From contig OY292275.1 of assembly GCA_958496175.1 (NCBI GenBank), positions 1,922,001 through 1,986,000 of the forward strand: a stretch of 64,000 bases of DNA, written 5' to 3'. Below are positions 35,521 to 48,897 of the stretch, piece after piece (positions within the stretch are counted from its first letter, which is position 1; each line of letters starts with the position of its first letter). The DNA is from Sisyra terminalis (lineage: Eukaryota > Arthropoda > Insecta > Neuroptera > Sisyridae). A model generated the notes under the pieces. It saw only the letters and a list, made by a program, of their open reading frames with translations, did not search any database and had not been told where the DNA came from. A program made the translations under genes and the position numbers.

Positions 35521-36249
35521 ATGACACAGTTATTCCTAAGTACTTTTAAACGTCCTCAATTGTGTCACCGGTTTCTTGTCTAGTTTACTTTCTTATTTGT
35601 TTTTGATTCGTTTCTTCTTCTTCTTCTTAATGTAAACGTCTTCGTCGGTACTATCGAAGGAATATTATATTCTCGAAGGAATAGTAAAGGACAAGAAAAC
35701 AATTAATTAGTCACCGACATTTCAATTGCATCATTGGTGTTCTTCGGTGAAAAAGTGGATTATTTTTCGCAATGATTTAATGGCATTTTTTCCATTTTAG
35801 CGGACTTATTTGATTGCTCAATAAATGTAGTACTTAAATCTATAAGTCTCATTAGAATATTTCGAAATTTCCAACGGGAATTTGAGTTGAATTTAGTGCA
35901 AGATTTTAGGTCAATAAAATGAAGATTTGGTGATTGAAATCGTGTAAATTAATTGGATATTGTTAATCTATTTCTGGAGCAACTAATTAACGATACATGG
36001 TAAGTGGATTGAGTGGCATGGCCACCGGAATTTTTGTGCCAATTTGCGATGAAATCACCTTGAAAAATTCGGGCAATTTTTGCCTTGATATGATTTTTTT
36101 TTGAAAGAATTAATGTGTGATCTATGAAAATTGTATGGTGAAAAGATCCAACTAATATTTATCGCATACACCTGTTGTAGTAATGTGAAATTAATTAAGT
36201 GGTATTCGAAAAAAAGAGTGGAAGGAAGGCGGTTGGAACACAGGTAGAA
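35521..36249. other. Intergenic DNA, no gene seen
   Basis: Beyond the last array module the sequence becomes non-repetitive. It contains a TTCTTC run at about 35612-35630 and a short ATATTATATTCTCGAAGGAAT stretch with its own small repeat. No coding exon was found. The right half probably carries promoter sequence for the plus-strand gene starting near 36250. Confidence 0.35.
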
Positions 36250-36550
36250 CGACAAGGTTGGTCGCTCTTGCAAGTTAGTGTTAAGAGTTTCTCTTCTTCG
36301 GCTACTTCTTCGGCCAATTCGAGCCATCGGCAGAAAGTTGCGCACCGAAATTCGGTACACACAAGTCGTCTTTGTGCCAATTTTCCGTTTTTCCAAATTT
36401 GGTTTCCGGTGAAATGTCCTAAAAGAAAATTGCTGTTAAAGTTTCTTAAGTCCAAAGTGTGATTTATTTTTCTTACCTGACTAATTAAGTGATTGTTGCC
36501 ACACTGTGTCATTGTTGTCATCCTGTCTTACAAATCTCAATTACAAAATG
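36250..36550 (+). promoter_or_regulatory. Probable leader exon ending in a start codon
   Basis: A GC-richer, non-repetitive 300-bp island ends in TTACAAAATG|gtgagt. The ATG (36548-36550) has a good insect start context (ACAAAATG) and is followed directly by a strong donor. Joined to the acceptor at 53274 it would start the protein M-RK-MPSDSM in frame (phase 0). This is inference: the join across 16.7 kb has no transcript support here, and the transcription start is not defined. Confidence 0.45.
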
Positions 36551-37698
36551 GTGAGTTCAATATTGAAATTTTGCAATTGAAAATCACATGTTTCATCCCA
36601 TTTTTATTGGTTTTTAATGTGGAGGAAATGTCCGTAATATGTTTCATATCCCGGACAATCGATTTTTATGTCTTCATAATGTTTAATTTCACTTTTATTT
36701 TGCCCAACAAAGGAACTCAATACCACAATAACAGCGAATTTGTTCCAAAAAGTATTCTGCAATCTTCAATTCTGAAAAATTAAATGCTTTAAGTTGGCAA
36801 AAGTATTAAACCGTAAGTTGATTCGATTACCTTCAATTTATTTCCTACACCCAGAATTGAAATATGTTAATTTGTCGGAGATTTCAATGCAACAATAAAA
36901 CGTTGTCGTAGGTTTTCGATCGTTCGTAGGTTGGAAGATGATGCAAAGTCGATTATGACTAATTATTTGAATAAATTTCCTAAGTTTCAAGAGCGGATAT
37001 TGTGTAAGAAGGCCTCCAACTTAAAACTTTAATCAATTCCAGTCATTTTTAAGGATTTTCTCTAGTGAATCATTTAACAATGGTAATCCTATCCTGGAAT
37101 GAAAATCCGACTCCAATTCTGGAACCAAAGTATTATACTATTTTAAGACTCAAACTCCAACTTCTTTTAAATCTTCCAACTTCCAAATGTATGGAAATAT
37201 TTGTCTAAAAAGTGATTACAAGTAAGGTTTAAATCAGAGAAAACCAGAGGTTTTTATCCAAAAAAAGTTCAGATTTCCACTGAGAAACAATCTCTGCACT
37301 TTTCTTAATATTTAAAAGTAAAATTTGGAATTTAAAAACACCAAAAAGTTTGATCTATTTACTCAAAAGGGAACCAAAAAAATTGGTTAAATAATTGACC
37401 ATTTCCTCAACAATTTAAACCATTTTTTTCTATTCTTGAAATCTTAAAAATTTAATCTAGAATGACTCGAAAACTTTGGATCATATTGACAAATAAGAAT
37501 TACTCCAAGGAGTCATTTTTTAATTAATTTTTTCGAGATAAAATCACCAGAAAAACGTTTATTCGATTGCTAAATTTCAGCACGAAAATACGAAATTCTG
37601 ACCCCACTTTTGAAAGCCATTTTATGTCGCAATTTTGCAAGATTCATCAAAAAATTTAACTTACATATTTCAATCATAAAATCATGAAATTACAAAGG
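36551..37698. other. Presumed first intron, proximal part
   Basis: This is AT-rich DNA with no exon, RNA gene or strong repeat. From about 37250 onward scattered phrases (GATTGCAAAATTTCA-like and AATTGGTTAAATAATTGA) are related to the diverged repeats at 39.4-43.7 kb. Confidence 0.3.
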
Positions 37699-39424
37699 TG
37701 GGTCAGTCCAATTCAGTCGGTCCAGCACTGGTCAGCACTGGTCGCTTGACTATTTTTTTTTTGGCTGTCACCCCAACATGTTGGTAGTTCAAATTCATCA
37801 TTATTTTGATTTTATTGTTTTTAGTTTTCCGGTGGTGGCCATATTAGTTTGACTAGGCGCAGATATTTTCGCACTTTTAAGGGTTTGTGGAAACTTGATT
37901 ATCTCAGGCCCTATTTGTCCTATCAAAATGAAACTAAAAGAAGTGGGTTCATGAAAATATAAGCTATAAGGTTGTAATAAAACGTTTTCACCGAAATATA
38001 ATTCGAAGGGGTGAAATTTCAGCCTAAAGTTTTAGCTCCCATTTGTTAAAACTCCAAATTTCATGGAAAGATTGTGAAGCAAGGGAAAGAGTTTACACGT
38101 TAAAACTTTTTTTACTAACAATTAGGTACTAGTTGTATTCAAATACAAAATTTGAAGTCTGAGACTTTAAGCCTTTTTAAAATAAAAAATAACAAAATTT
38201 GGAAATTTTCAAAATTTGCAATTTTCTGAGCTCAATATCTCTGGTGGGGGAGCAGATACAAATCTGAAATATCACCTCATTATAGTACTGTATAATAGTA
38301 TTATGCACCTAAAATTTGGAGTTTGAGATTTGACTAGGAGCAGAGGTATTGCAAGCACAAAATGTCAAAATAATGCATACTTCAGGAGGTGACTATAATG
38401 TATTTAACCATTTAATATATGACATATACTTGGCAAAAAGGACATTTTACACAAAATAACATATACTCTGGGCTAACTGTTATTCATATCTTAAATTTAA
38501 AATATATACTTCTTTCTGAAAGCTAATAATGTATGTACGTACCCAATTTATTAGCATTATTACCAATACATACAATTATTACCATTAGTAGCTTTCAGAA
38601 AGAAGTACATGTTTTAAATTTAATATATGCATAACAGTTAGCCCAGAGTATATGTTGTTTTGTGTAAAATGTCCTTTTGCCAAGTATATGTCACATATTA
38701 AATAGTTAAATACATTATATTCATCTACTGAAATATACATTATTTTGACATTTTCTGCTTGCAATACCTCTGCTCCTAGTCAAATCTCAAACTCAAAATT
38801 TTAGGTGCACAATACTATCATACAGTACTATAATGAGGTGACATTTCAGATTTTTATCTGCTCCCCAACCAAAGATATCGAGCTCAGAAAATTGCAAATT
38901 TTGAAAATTTCCAAATTTTATTATTTTTTATTTTAAAAAGGCTTTAGGTCTCAGACCTCAAATTTTTTGAACACAACTAGCACCTAATTGTTTGTAAAAA
39001 AAGTTTTACTATGTAGACTTTTTCCCTTCCTTCACAATCTTTCCGTGAAATTTGTAATTTTTACAAATGAGAGCTAAAAATTTAGGCTGAAATTTCACTC
39101 CTTAGAATTAAATTTGGGTGAAAACGTCTTATTACAACCTTATAGCTTATATTTTCATGAACCCACTGCTTTTATTTTCATTTCGATCGGACAAATAGGG
39201 CTTGAGATAATCAAGTTTCCGTAAACCCTTAAAAGTGCGAAAATGTCTGCGCCCAGTAAAACTAATATGGCCACCACCGGAAAACTAAAAACAATAAAAG
39301 TAAAATAATGATGAATTTGAGCTACCAACATGTTGGGGTGATAGCACACACAAAATTATTTTTTTTTTAAAATGGCCAAGCAAACATTTCATTTATTTTT
39401 GAACCACTTTATTTGGATTGACCC
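37699..39424. repeat. 1.73-kb palindromic (foldback) element, complete
   Basis: The left arm starts GGGTCAGTCCAATTCAG and the right end closes with TTTGGATTGACCC. The two approximately 830-bp arms are mirror copies at high identity around an axis near 38560, where CTTTCTGAAAGCTAATAATG meets its mirror. Shared landmarks in both arms are CCAACATGTTGG, TTTTCCGGTGGTGGCCATAT, AGGCGCAGA.ATTTTCGCAC and CTCTGCTCCTAGTCAAATCT. Single arms occur at 28333-29149 and 63702-64000. In one arm an approximately 60-codon frame containing FSFPVVAILVLLGADIFALL is open (39349-39155, minus); in the other it has one stop. Classification unknown. Confidence 0.85.
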
Positions 39425-42143
39425 AGGCTTTTTTTTGGGCAAATTTTTTCACTCTTCCGCCAGAAAAATTTTTGGAGCATTCTTGAATATTTGATGATGT
39501 GATTTAAGCTTTGAAAATTTAGAAACTGGAACAAGAAAATTGGTTTAATGATTGAGCAATTACTTATAATTTAAACACTAATTTTTCTACGGTTAATACC
39601 TGCAGATTGCCTTGCAAGATTGCAGCCTTATTTTCTGATAAATTTTGATGTAATTTATATCAAAATTATTCTAAAAATTAAGGCCAACGTATTAAATATA
39701 AAAATTCTCCAAAAACAAGTACTTTTAATTAAATATCTTCAGAAAAAAACAACAAATTAGTACCTTTGATTGCTATGTTTCAATGCAAAAAAACCTGACC
39801 ATTGGTTTCGAAAACATTTGAACCATAAAAACCAGATATTTTAGATTTTTTTTCGATAATATATTTTCAAATTTTCACCAGAAGAATCAGTTGTAGTTTT
39901 CAGAGTATTCAAAGCGAAAACTGAAGCTTTAAAAGCGCCAGAAACATGAAAAATTGGCCCAAAAGAAAGCCAAGAAAATTGATAGAATATTTGAGAAATT
40001 TCTTAAGAATTAAACCCAATTTTCAATGGTTAAAACCTGCAGATTGCCTCACAAGATTGCTGCGTAATTTGTTGATGAATTTCAACCATAATGATTCGAA
40101 AAATTAAGACCTCAAAACAATCATTTTTAATTAAATTTTTAGAGATTAACATCTTTCAGATGTAGTCTACTTATTGGCAAAAATTCATCACAAAAAGAAT
40201 TTCTAACTAAACACTTCATTTAGCTACGAAAACCATCGATTTTAAAGAGGTTTTTATGGACAAAAATTTTCATTTTTCCACTACAAAAAGTTGTTGAATG
40301 CTTCTGGAATATTTAGAGGTAAAATTAGGCCTTAAAAAAGGGCAAAAAGAATGAAAATTTTATGTCAAAAGTGAACCAAGAAAATTGGTTAAATGTTGAG
40401 CATTTTTTTATGAATTTAACATAAAATTTCATGCGATTGAAGTCTAAAGAATGCCTGCAAGATTGCAACATTATTTTTAAAAAAATATTTCGGAAATACA
40501 ATGCAAAATGATTTATAGAATAGAGATCAAAACTATTTTTTTGGTTTTTTAAATTTCAGCATAAAAACAAAAGTTATTCAGAAACTTTTTGCACTAAAAT
40601 TCTTCAAGGTTCATTAAAAAAATGAAGCTTTAATCCTGTGTCACGATTTATTGGTCTTAGCCATAGAAAAAAAAAATTAAAATTGGTTCAATTATTCATC
40701 TAATATTGGAATTTTTTTATTCATTCCACTAAGTGATTTTCTTGGTTCATTTTTTGATAAAATTTTCAAATTCTTTGTCATTTTAAAAGACCAAATTTAA
40801 CTGTTAAATATTCAGAGCAGTTTGGAGACTTTTCCTGGCGGAAATCAGAAAATATTTGTCCCAAAAAAACCGTCTTTAAAATGCTTTTCTTGATTTACTT
40901 TTGGGCACAACTTCTGTCATTTTTAACGACTAAATTTTACTTTTAAACATTGGGAATTATTCAAAGACTTTCCTCGTTGAAAATATGGAATTATTTCCTA
41001 AAAAAAAAAAAAAAAACAATAAATTAATCTTCAGAACTGAATTGTTTAACTATAATATTTACCCAAAAAAATCATCTTAAGTGACATTACTTCTGCAGTA
41101 GAAATCATAGATTATTTTTCAATCTGAAGTGTTCTTGGAATTTCCAATTGCATTAAATTTTTGCTGAAACTAATGAGGAACAAATATTAATTATCCAATA
41201 TTTTAATTGAATTTATTACTGTTGTAAATAAAGTGTGTTTTTTCAATTTTCTTCTCGCCTTATTTGTACTTGAAAAGTATTAACTTTTCAATTATTATTT
41301 ATTTGATTCAATTTGTCGAAATATTTGAAAGTAAAAGTTTATTTAATTCCTTTGTCCTACGAAAAAAAAAAATTGGAATCTAATTTAAATATTTCATCCC
41401 TTTCATTAATATAAATTGATTCGACAAAAATGGATTAGAAAATTATAAGAATTCCATAATATTTGGAGATTGCAACAATACAATAATTGCAAATTTCTAA
41501 TATTATATTGATTTTTCTTGCCATTTTTAAGGATCAATTTTTACTTTCAAGTATTCAAGAAAATTCAAAGACCTTTTAGTAAAAATTGGAAGATATTTCT
41601 TTAAAAAAACCTTCGAAATCGTAAGTTTTTGGGGTTGAAACAACAAAGCTTCATTTATTGATGAATTTCGAAGAATTTAAGGGCAAAATTTTTAGTCAAT
41701 ATTTCTATTTTTGAGCAGAAATTTAGCTAACATTTAGACAATTGTATTTAGAAAAATTTTCTCATAGATATTACAATTTCATTAAGATTTATTAAAAAAT
41801 TAAGTTGCAATCTTGCAAAGCAATCTACAGATTTTAACCGAAGAAAAATTGATTTAATTTCTGAGATATTGTTTAATTATTGAACCAATTTTCTTGGTTC
41901 TCTATTTGGAAAAGTTTCTTAATTTCCTAAGTACTTTAAAGTCTACATATTACCTTCAAATATTGAAGAACGTTAAACGACTGTTTCTGGTGAGAAAATA
42001 AAGATATTGGTCCATTAAAATCTCTGCTTTTTGAGGCTAAAGCTTGTAAGTTTTATTTTCTGAAGAATCTTGAAGAAACAAATTAATGATTTTATCTCTA
42101 AAAACTTAATTAAACGTTATAGTTCTTAGAAAAATTATCTATA
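39425..42143. repeat. Diverged repeats with a CTGCAGATTGCC motif
   Basis: CTGCAGATTGCCTTGCAAGATTGC recurs (in part) at about 39601, 40037 and 40450, and inverted at about 41808. Each is accompanied by AAGAAAATTGGTTAAATG-like and AAATATTTG.. phrases, about 420-430 bp apart. Similarity is modest, so the array is old. No frame survives. A further inverted unit lies at 43266. Confidence 0.5.
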
Positions 42144-43192
42144 TTAGACTGGGCCAAAAAAATCAACTTTTTTTTTTGGAAAAGTATATCGAAAATATTG
42201 TTCAAGGTAACTCTTGGCTCTCAAAATGTGGGTCTAAAGACGGATTAGGAAAAACAGGCAAGCTGGCAATATGGCAAAATGGGGAAGGAAAAGAAAGTTT
42301 TGAGGATCATATAGATATTAGACTGGGTCAAAAAAAACGACAATTTTTTTCTTTATTATCTTCTTTATTTTGGAATTTTGTAACTAACGAACAAATAAAT
42401 ACATAGAAATGAACATTATAGATTCTTAAAGGGAATTTAATGCTCTACAAAAAGGTCCCTTAACGTTTTTACATAAAATCACTCTTTCAAAATTGCTTCA
42501 ACAACGAAAAGAACAATAATTTAATTTTTCCTTCAACTTTAATTGTGAATAACTTTTAAAAAAGTAATTTTATGTAAAAACGTTAAGAAACTTTTTTTGT
42601 AGAGCATCAAATTCTCTTCAAGAAGCTATATTGTTCATTTCTATATATTTATTTGTTCTTTAGTTACAAAATCCCAAAATAAAGAAGATAAATTTAAAAA
42701 TTATATCAATGATTAAAGCTTGATTATTCGGAAACGGCGTGTCTGACAAAAATTTTCAAAGGAACGTTTTTTGTAGAGAATTTAATTTTCTATAAATATA
42801 TGTGCAAATAAAATTGATTACCTTGATAGTTTGGCAGCATTGACGCAAAAATGAAAGCACAAATAAAAAATCGAAATTACAGATGATAGACCTCTTAATA
42901 TTAATAATAAGGGCTCAAACTTTCCCGATATTTTTTTCTTGCCACCTTAAACAATATTTTCGACATTTTCGATATATTTTTAAAAAAAAAAAATAGTCGG
43001 TTTTTTGACCCAGTCTTATATCTATATGATCCTCAAAACTTTCTTTTCCTTCCCCATTTTATTGCCAGCTTGCCTGTTTTTCATAATCCGTCTTTAGACC
43101 CACATTTTGAGAGTCCAGAGTTACCTTGAACAATATTTTCGATATACTTTTCAAAAAATAAAACTATAGTCGATTTTTTTGGTCCAGTCTAA
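42144..43192. repeat. Foldback element with a second one nested inside
   Basis: The outer ends are TTAGACTGGGCCAAAAAAAT and its near-complement TTTTTTTGGTCCAGTCTAA. The outer arms (42165-42317 and 43018-43160) mirror each other over about 140 bp, for example GGTCTAAAGACGGATTA and TAATCCGTCTTTAGACC. Inside, 42318-43017 is a second element with ends TTAGACTGGGTCAAAAAA and TTTTTTGACCCAGTCTTA. It contains the GTAGAGCATCAAATT, CTTAATATTAATAATAAG and GGGCTCAAACTTTC phrases seen in related elements. A frame of 76 codons crosses the left outer arm but is an arm by-product. Confidence 0.8.
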
Positions 43193-45234
43193 TCTTTATG
43201 ATATTCAATTATTTATTAAATTTTAAGAGTCATTTTGGTTTAAATTTCATAAAGATTTGTCAACAAATAAAGCTGCAATCTTGCAAGGTAATCTGCAGGT
43301 TTAAACCGTAGGAATTGGGCAATAATTCAACCAATTTTCTTGGTTTACTTTTGATAAAAATTATCAATATTCCTGACCGTTTTAAAACTCAAATTTTATT
43401 GTTGAATATTGAAAATGGTTCATTGATCTTTTTTGATGAAAACTTGCAAATATTTACCTTAAAAGAACTTTGAAAATAATCTGCAGAACGATCCGGATAT
43501 AGTTCTGAAGACTATAAAGTTTAGTCTGTTTTAAAACCCAAATTTTATTGGCAAATATTGAGAACGGTTCACAGATCTTTCCTGATGAAAATTTGTAAAG
43601 ATTTGCCTAAAAAAAACTTTGAAAATAGTTTTCAGAACGTCTGGATATAGTTCTGAATAAATTTTGTCTACTTTTTGCGATGAAAGAAGGAAACTTTAAG
43701 GCCTTGAAGTTACTTCAAAATGTCCTACAATTCCAGTAACGTTTGTTTTTAACGAGAACTAAAACGTTGAATAATGTGCAATAAAAATACGTATTAATAT
43801 CTGTCCTACGAATAATTGTTACGATATTTTCTTAGAGAAAGTAAACTGCAATTTTTGCATCCGATTCTAATTAGCATGTAGTTGTGGTAGTTGCATTGCA
43901 TCGATGCATATTTATCATAATATCAACTTTTTCCATGAACCATATCATGTCATCTTTATCACATTTTATTTTCCATGTTACCATAAACTTTTCTTGCCTT
44001 GCTCTTGGAAATTTAAGTGGAGAAATAAATCGCATATTGTTAGCAAACTTTTTCCAACAAACAAACAAACAACACATTTTAGGTGCATATAAAAAAGTGC
44101 ATTCCAATTGAATTGATGTGAGGATGAATGAATGACGAACAAATTAATACTATATGAAGCAGAACGTAGAACAATTGAGGGGGGAAAAAAAAAACACCGA
44201 AGACAGTAGAAATTCCAAGTAAACCATCATTAATCTCCTCAAGATCGTTTCGTGACGTTTCAAATATAGCTGACAGACTAAGTGACGACTAATCCCATTG
44301 TATTCGTAACACCCAACATCCTAATGTTTAAATTTATTATGACGACGAGAAGAACAAATTCTTTGGGAAGTTTTTTATTTTCAGCATTTTTTTTTTGAAG
44401 AATAAAAATATTAAGACATGAAAAAATATTTTATACAGATATAGATCTCTGCAACCTCGACGTAATCGTCTCAAAACGGAAATGAAAAAGACTGAAATTT
44501 TTCCCGCAATAAAGTGAAAATTTAAAGTTATTTTTTTTGGATAAATCCCAGCCTTACAAAAGTGCATAACTATTTCTGTGTTTACAATGGAAATACCAAG
44601 AGTTTTGATAGAGTTAAATAAAATTTAAGGCTTTGTATGTATAAATTATCATTACTTTTATTGGGAACACAAATTGTCAATAGAAAATTCAATTTTAGTA
44701 GGATTGCATTATGGTAAATCAAAAATTTGAAATGGGAAAGTGAGCAAAAGAGTTGGGGCTTCCAGATAATTATAGAGGAAATATAATGTGTGAGTTACAC
44801 AGTACATTTACATAATGGTTTGATATGAAATAAAAATTATGGTAATAAGTGCAAGATTTTTCCATTTGATTTACGTTTGAACAAATCGCCAACTGTAAAC
44901 TTTATATAACTTTATTAGAGGCCAAAATAGGTAGGCAATTGTATAATCTATAGTGCTTAAAAAAAATTTCAAAAAACTTAATAGTTTTGGTCATAAAAAT
45001 GCAACCGAAAACTTCAAATACTAAAAATTAAGTTTCAATCCAAAAAAATTGAGTTTTCATTGAAGTTTGAGAATCATCACGCAAAAGAAGTCGCTGGTAA
45101 TACAAGTCTTAATTAAAATATATCAATTCTTTAATTTCCGAAATTAATTACTCATTTAAAATGTAATTTTCCTAAAAAAAACTTTGTCTAACTGGCAAAA
45201 AACTTAAGATACCAAATTTTTACCTATGAATCTT
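43193..45234. other. Presumed intron with weak repeats, no exon seen
   Basis: A duplicated segment of about 165 bp occurs at 43380-43500 and 43535-43660 (AAATTTTATTG, GATGAAAA, ACTTTGAAAATA, CGG/CTGGATATAGTTCTGAA). From 43700 to 45234 the DNA is non-repetitive and AT-rich. Open frames at 43871-44111 overlap on both strands and have no domain. Confidence 0.35.
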
Positions 45235-46990
45235 TTGAAATCAGTTTTAGTACGATCAAGAGTGTTGGTCTAGGGTAAAGCAAAAGAAAATCGTTTGGTG
45301 CCAGATCCCAACTGTAAGTTGTATGGATAAGAACCATTCTCTCGAATTCCAGGAACTTCTGCCGGAGTATTAATCATGTGAAGTTCATAATTGTTCTGGT
45401 GAAATATAACACCGCTTCTTCGGCTCAATTCTGGTCACTGATGACTAATTGCTATTGATATTTAATCCAATTTTGGACCGAAGAATTTTAAAATATAAAT
45501 TTTATTTTTTGACACATCCTATGGTAAATAACATTCCTCCAGTTCTATCATACACGTAGTGAAATCTTCCGGATCAGTTTTAGTACGATCAAAAGCGTTG
45601 GTCAAGGGTAAAACAAATGACAGTCGCTTGATGGAAGATCTCAACTGTAAGTTCTATGGAGAAGAACCATTCTCTCGAATTCCTGGAACTTTGGCCCAAT
45701 AATTAATCATGTAAAGTCTAAAATTGGCCAATTGAAACAACACCTCTTCTTTTGCTCAATTCTGGCCACTGATGACCAATTGTTATTGATATTTGGTCCA
45801 ATTTTGGACCGCAGAATTCTAAAATATAAATTTTATTATTTAGCACATCCTATGGTAAACAACAATCCTCCAGTTCTATCATACATACAGTGAAATCTTC
45901 CGGAACATTTATTCATGTTTGCCCATCTGGTAAGCCTAAATCGGTAACGTTTTCGATTGAAATTCCAATAAAAGTTCCATCTAGAAATTTCTATTCACTT
46001 GCCACAAAGACGAAGTTGAGGGTTGTACAAATTTTTCAGCAGTTCTTTCGCACTTTTAAAAAATAAATCAATTCAGAAAAACTTAAGAAAAAATATTTTC
46101 TTCTAAACTAAATTATAATATATGTACTATAATTGGTTGAAGAAAAAGAAAATCTATAAAATTTAAATACTTAATTATATGCAGAAAAGTATGTGGAAGT
46201 TATATAAACATTTTTGAAAAAAATAAATAAATATCAACCACCATGGGTGGCAAAACTTCATTATAAAAGCTTTTTACAGTTTGGAAACCATAATGAATTC
46301 TGTAACAAACTATTTGGTCACAGAAATGCAACCAAAAACTTTTACAAATAAAAATTTATCATCAAATATTATTCCCAGACAAATTTTCTTACTTTTTCCA
46401 GCAAATAACGGATATAGACGGATATAAACTTAAAAAAAACGATTAAGACCCATTGAAAACTGGTGTCATTAAAATTCGAGTACCATGCAAACGAAGTCGC
46501 TGATAATACAACTATTAATTGAAAAAGACCAATTCATTGATTTCCTATATGCACTATCGGTTTAAGAAGCGATTTTTGTGTCATTTTTCCAAAAAAAAAA
46601 CTTTGTCTATTTGGCGAAATACTATGATATCAAATTTTCACCGGAACATCTTTTGAAATCCGTTTTAAACGATCAAAAATGGTAAAATTAGGGTAAAACA
46701 ATTGACAATCGCTTGGTGCAAAGTCCCAACTATAAGTCTTATGAATAAAAAGCTTTCAATCAAATTCCTGCTACTTCTTCCGGACAATCAATGATGTGAA
46801 GTCATAAATTGTCCAGGTGAATTACAAGGCTGTTTCTTCTGGTCCAATGCTGGCCTGCTGGCGAATTTTTATTGATATTTGGTTCAATTTTAGGCCATAA
46901 GAGATTTAAATTAGGATTTAGACTATTAGCCATAACTTATGGTAAACAATATTCCTCCAGTTCGATCATTTACATAGTGAAATCTTATGG
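45235..46990. repeat. Three copies of an approximately 337-bp repeat
   Basis: Copies lie at about 45235-45560, 45572-45900 and 46645-46985. Common phrases in order are GTTTTAGTACGATCAA, GGGTAAA.CAA, CAACTGTAAGTT.TATGGA, GAACCATTCTCTCGAATTCC, AATCATGTGAAGT, TTATTGATATTTGGTCCAAT and AACAATCCTCCAGTTC. The third copy is more diverged and 740 bp away from the second; 45900-46640 between them has partial similarity to 45000-45230 (for example 'CTTTGTCTA.TTGGC'). Some phrases look exon-like on the minus strand, but no frame is shared by all copies. Confidence 0.7.
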
Positions 46991-48897
46991 AATGTTTATC
47001 ATAATTTGGCGACCATTTGGATCCCTTTATTAGCCTTCAATGGTTGGCATTTCCAGTAGATATTTTCCATGGGATTCTTTAGTCGTCATTTGTCATTATT
47101 TGCCTAAAAAAAAAATGATTTTAATACATTTCAACTAAGAATTTTCAAAGATGTAAATATTGACTAACCAGTTGTTACATCAACACTTGCAACTCCCAAA
47201 TATTAAGAATTTTCTTAAAGTCCACCTTATGTAAACGATTTAAGTGTTTAATATTCGATTATCAGTGTTTCGGTGGTACCAAAAAACCATTAATCGTTGC
47301 CAAATTTTGACTATTTCCAAAATTTCATCGATTGATTCTACAATTGGTCTTCCAAATTTAAGTGCATCTTCGCCATTGAAATTATCGAAATTAAATGGAC
47401 AAAACTAAAATTTTGGACGATTTGCTATTAAAGTATTAAAACTGAAGTCCCCATTCATAATTTTAGTCGCCTAACTTTTATTGGTACTGCTTTAGAAGAA
47501 AAGTTATAGAAGATAACTCTTATGTTTGATGGATTTTTTCTTACAACTGAATTAATGAAATATTATAGTGACACTTAAAATTAATAATACCTACAATTTT
47601 TTTTCTTTTCAATGAATATACAAATCTTCTAAAGGAATTAAAAACCAGGTTTAGGCTCACCGAAAAACACTCTTTTCCCCAACCTAATCTCAATACTAAC
47701 GCCGGAATTTCTTAATTAAAAACCAGTAAAACTTTTATTCAATCTCGTTTACCATAAATCTTTCGAGATAATACATTTTTGAAAACCACAGTCACGTTGT
47801 TGAAAACATCCAAAAAAATTGGGACAAATTAAATTTTTCTTTGAAAAAAAGACCATAGAAACTTTCCTCTGAAAAACCAATAAAAGTTACGATTGAAATT
47901 TTAATGGTCCTCCATATGGTAAGCGCATAAATCGGTTCTCGACATTGAATGAAAACGTTGACACAGTTTACATTTTATTTCAGTCCAGTAACATAAGTTC
48001 TCTTTACATTATTTCCTACTACTGATTCCAAATACTCTAATACTTTAATTTCAAATTAATCAACGTAATTGAGTTAACAATCATGAAATTAATAATCGAA
48101 AAAAAAGGAAAGTTTTCACAAAACTACCATCAAATTAAGTGCAATATTCTCGCATTGAAAATCCCAATTTTTCTTGATTTTACGATAAGAAATTTTATTA
48201 TTATATATATTTATAGTATAATATAATACACGCTTCAGTCCACAATTGCTTGCATTGTTTTGAATTTCTCACAATTAACAGCGAGGAAAACAATTTGGCT
48301 TTCATCTATTTAAATTATATACATAAATATATACACAGAAGGTTGAAAATTTTTATTAAGTTTAAGATGTCACCTTATGTAAGACGTAATAAGTCTGGAG
48401 AAAGCCAACAATATGTTTTTAATAGAAAATTAAAGTTGTAATTTAACAATCAAATATGGTACTGGTTACGTGTGTTGAGAATATTTACAAATTAACGACT
48501 AATTTCTATAGTTTAAGAGGGTAATTGGTAGTAGAAATTTCGTGGTAATTGGAGATCTTTCATGGAAATTTAGTTGCAAGCATTAACGGATGTAAAACTT
48601 GATCTAAAGTTTCTAAAAAAGTTTAAGTTACTTACTTAAAACAGTTATTAACAATTTATAATGTTTGGACGACAATTCCATCATTGAAATTCCCAAGTAA
48701 ATGTATTTAAAAGATTTATAGATAGATGCTGAATTTTTTAAATGCCTTCAAAGCCTAAAAAATCAAAAAAAAAAATCAATAAAAATGGTTGTAATGGTTT
48801 AAAATATTATCTTACTTAATATTTTACTCAATTTTTCTGATTTTATTTAGGTTGAAATAAGAGGAAATGTAATAAGAGCATTTAAAAGTACAAAATA
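46991..48897. other. Presumed intron, no feature seen
   Basis: The DNA is AT-rich without detectable gene, RNA gene or strong repeat. A TATATATTTATAGTATAATATAATA run lies at about 48200-48230. The plus-strand frame at 48250-48441 lacks any domain or splice context. Confidence 0.3.

Noticed and set aside
36055..36521. Minus-strand frames of 108-113 codons opposite the leader exon
   Set aside because: Featureless residues; the plus strand has the good start context and donor, and the overlapping frames on the minus strand conflict with each other.
42176..42406. Possible protein in the arm of the nested foldback element
   Set aside because: The same sequence is present inverted at 43020-43160 as the opposite arm, so it is structural, and there is no homologous frame in other copies.
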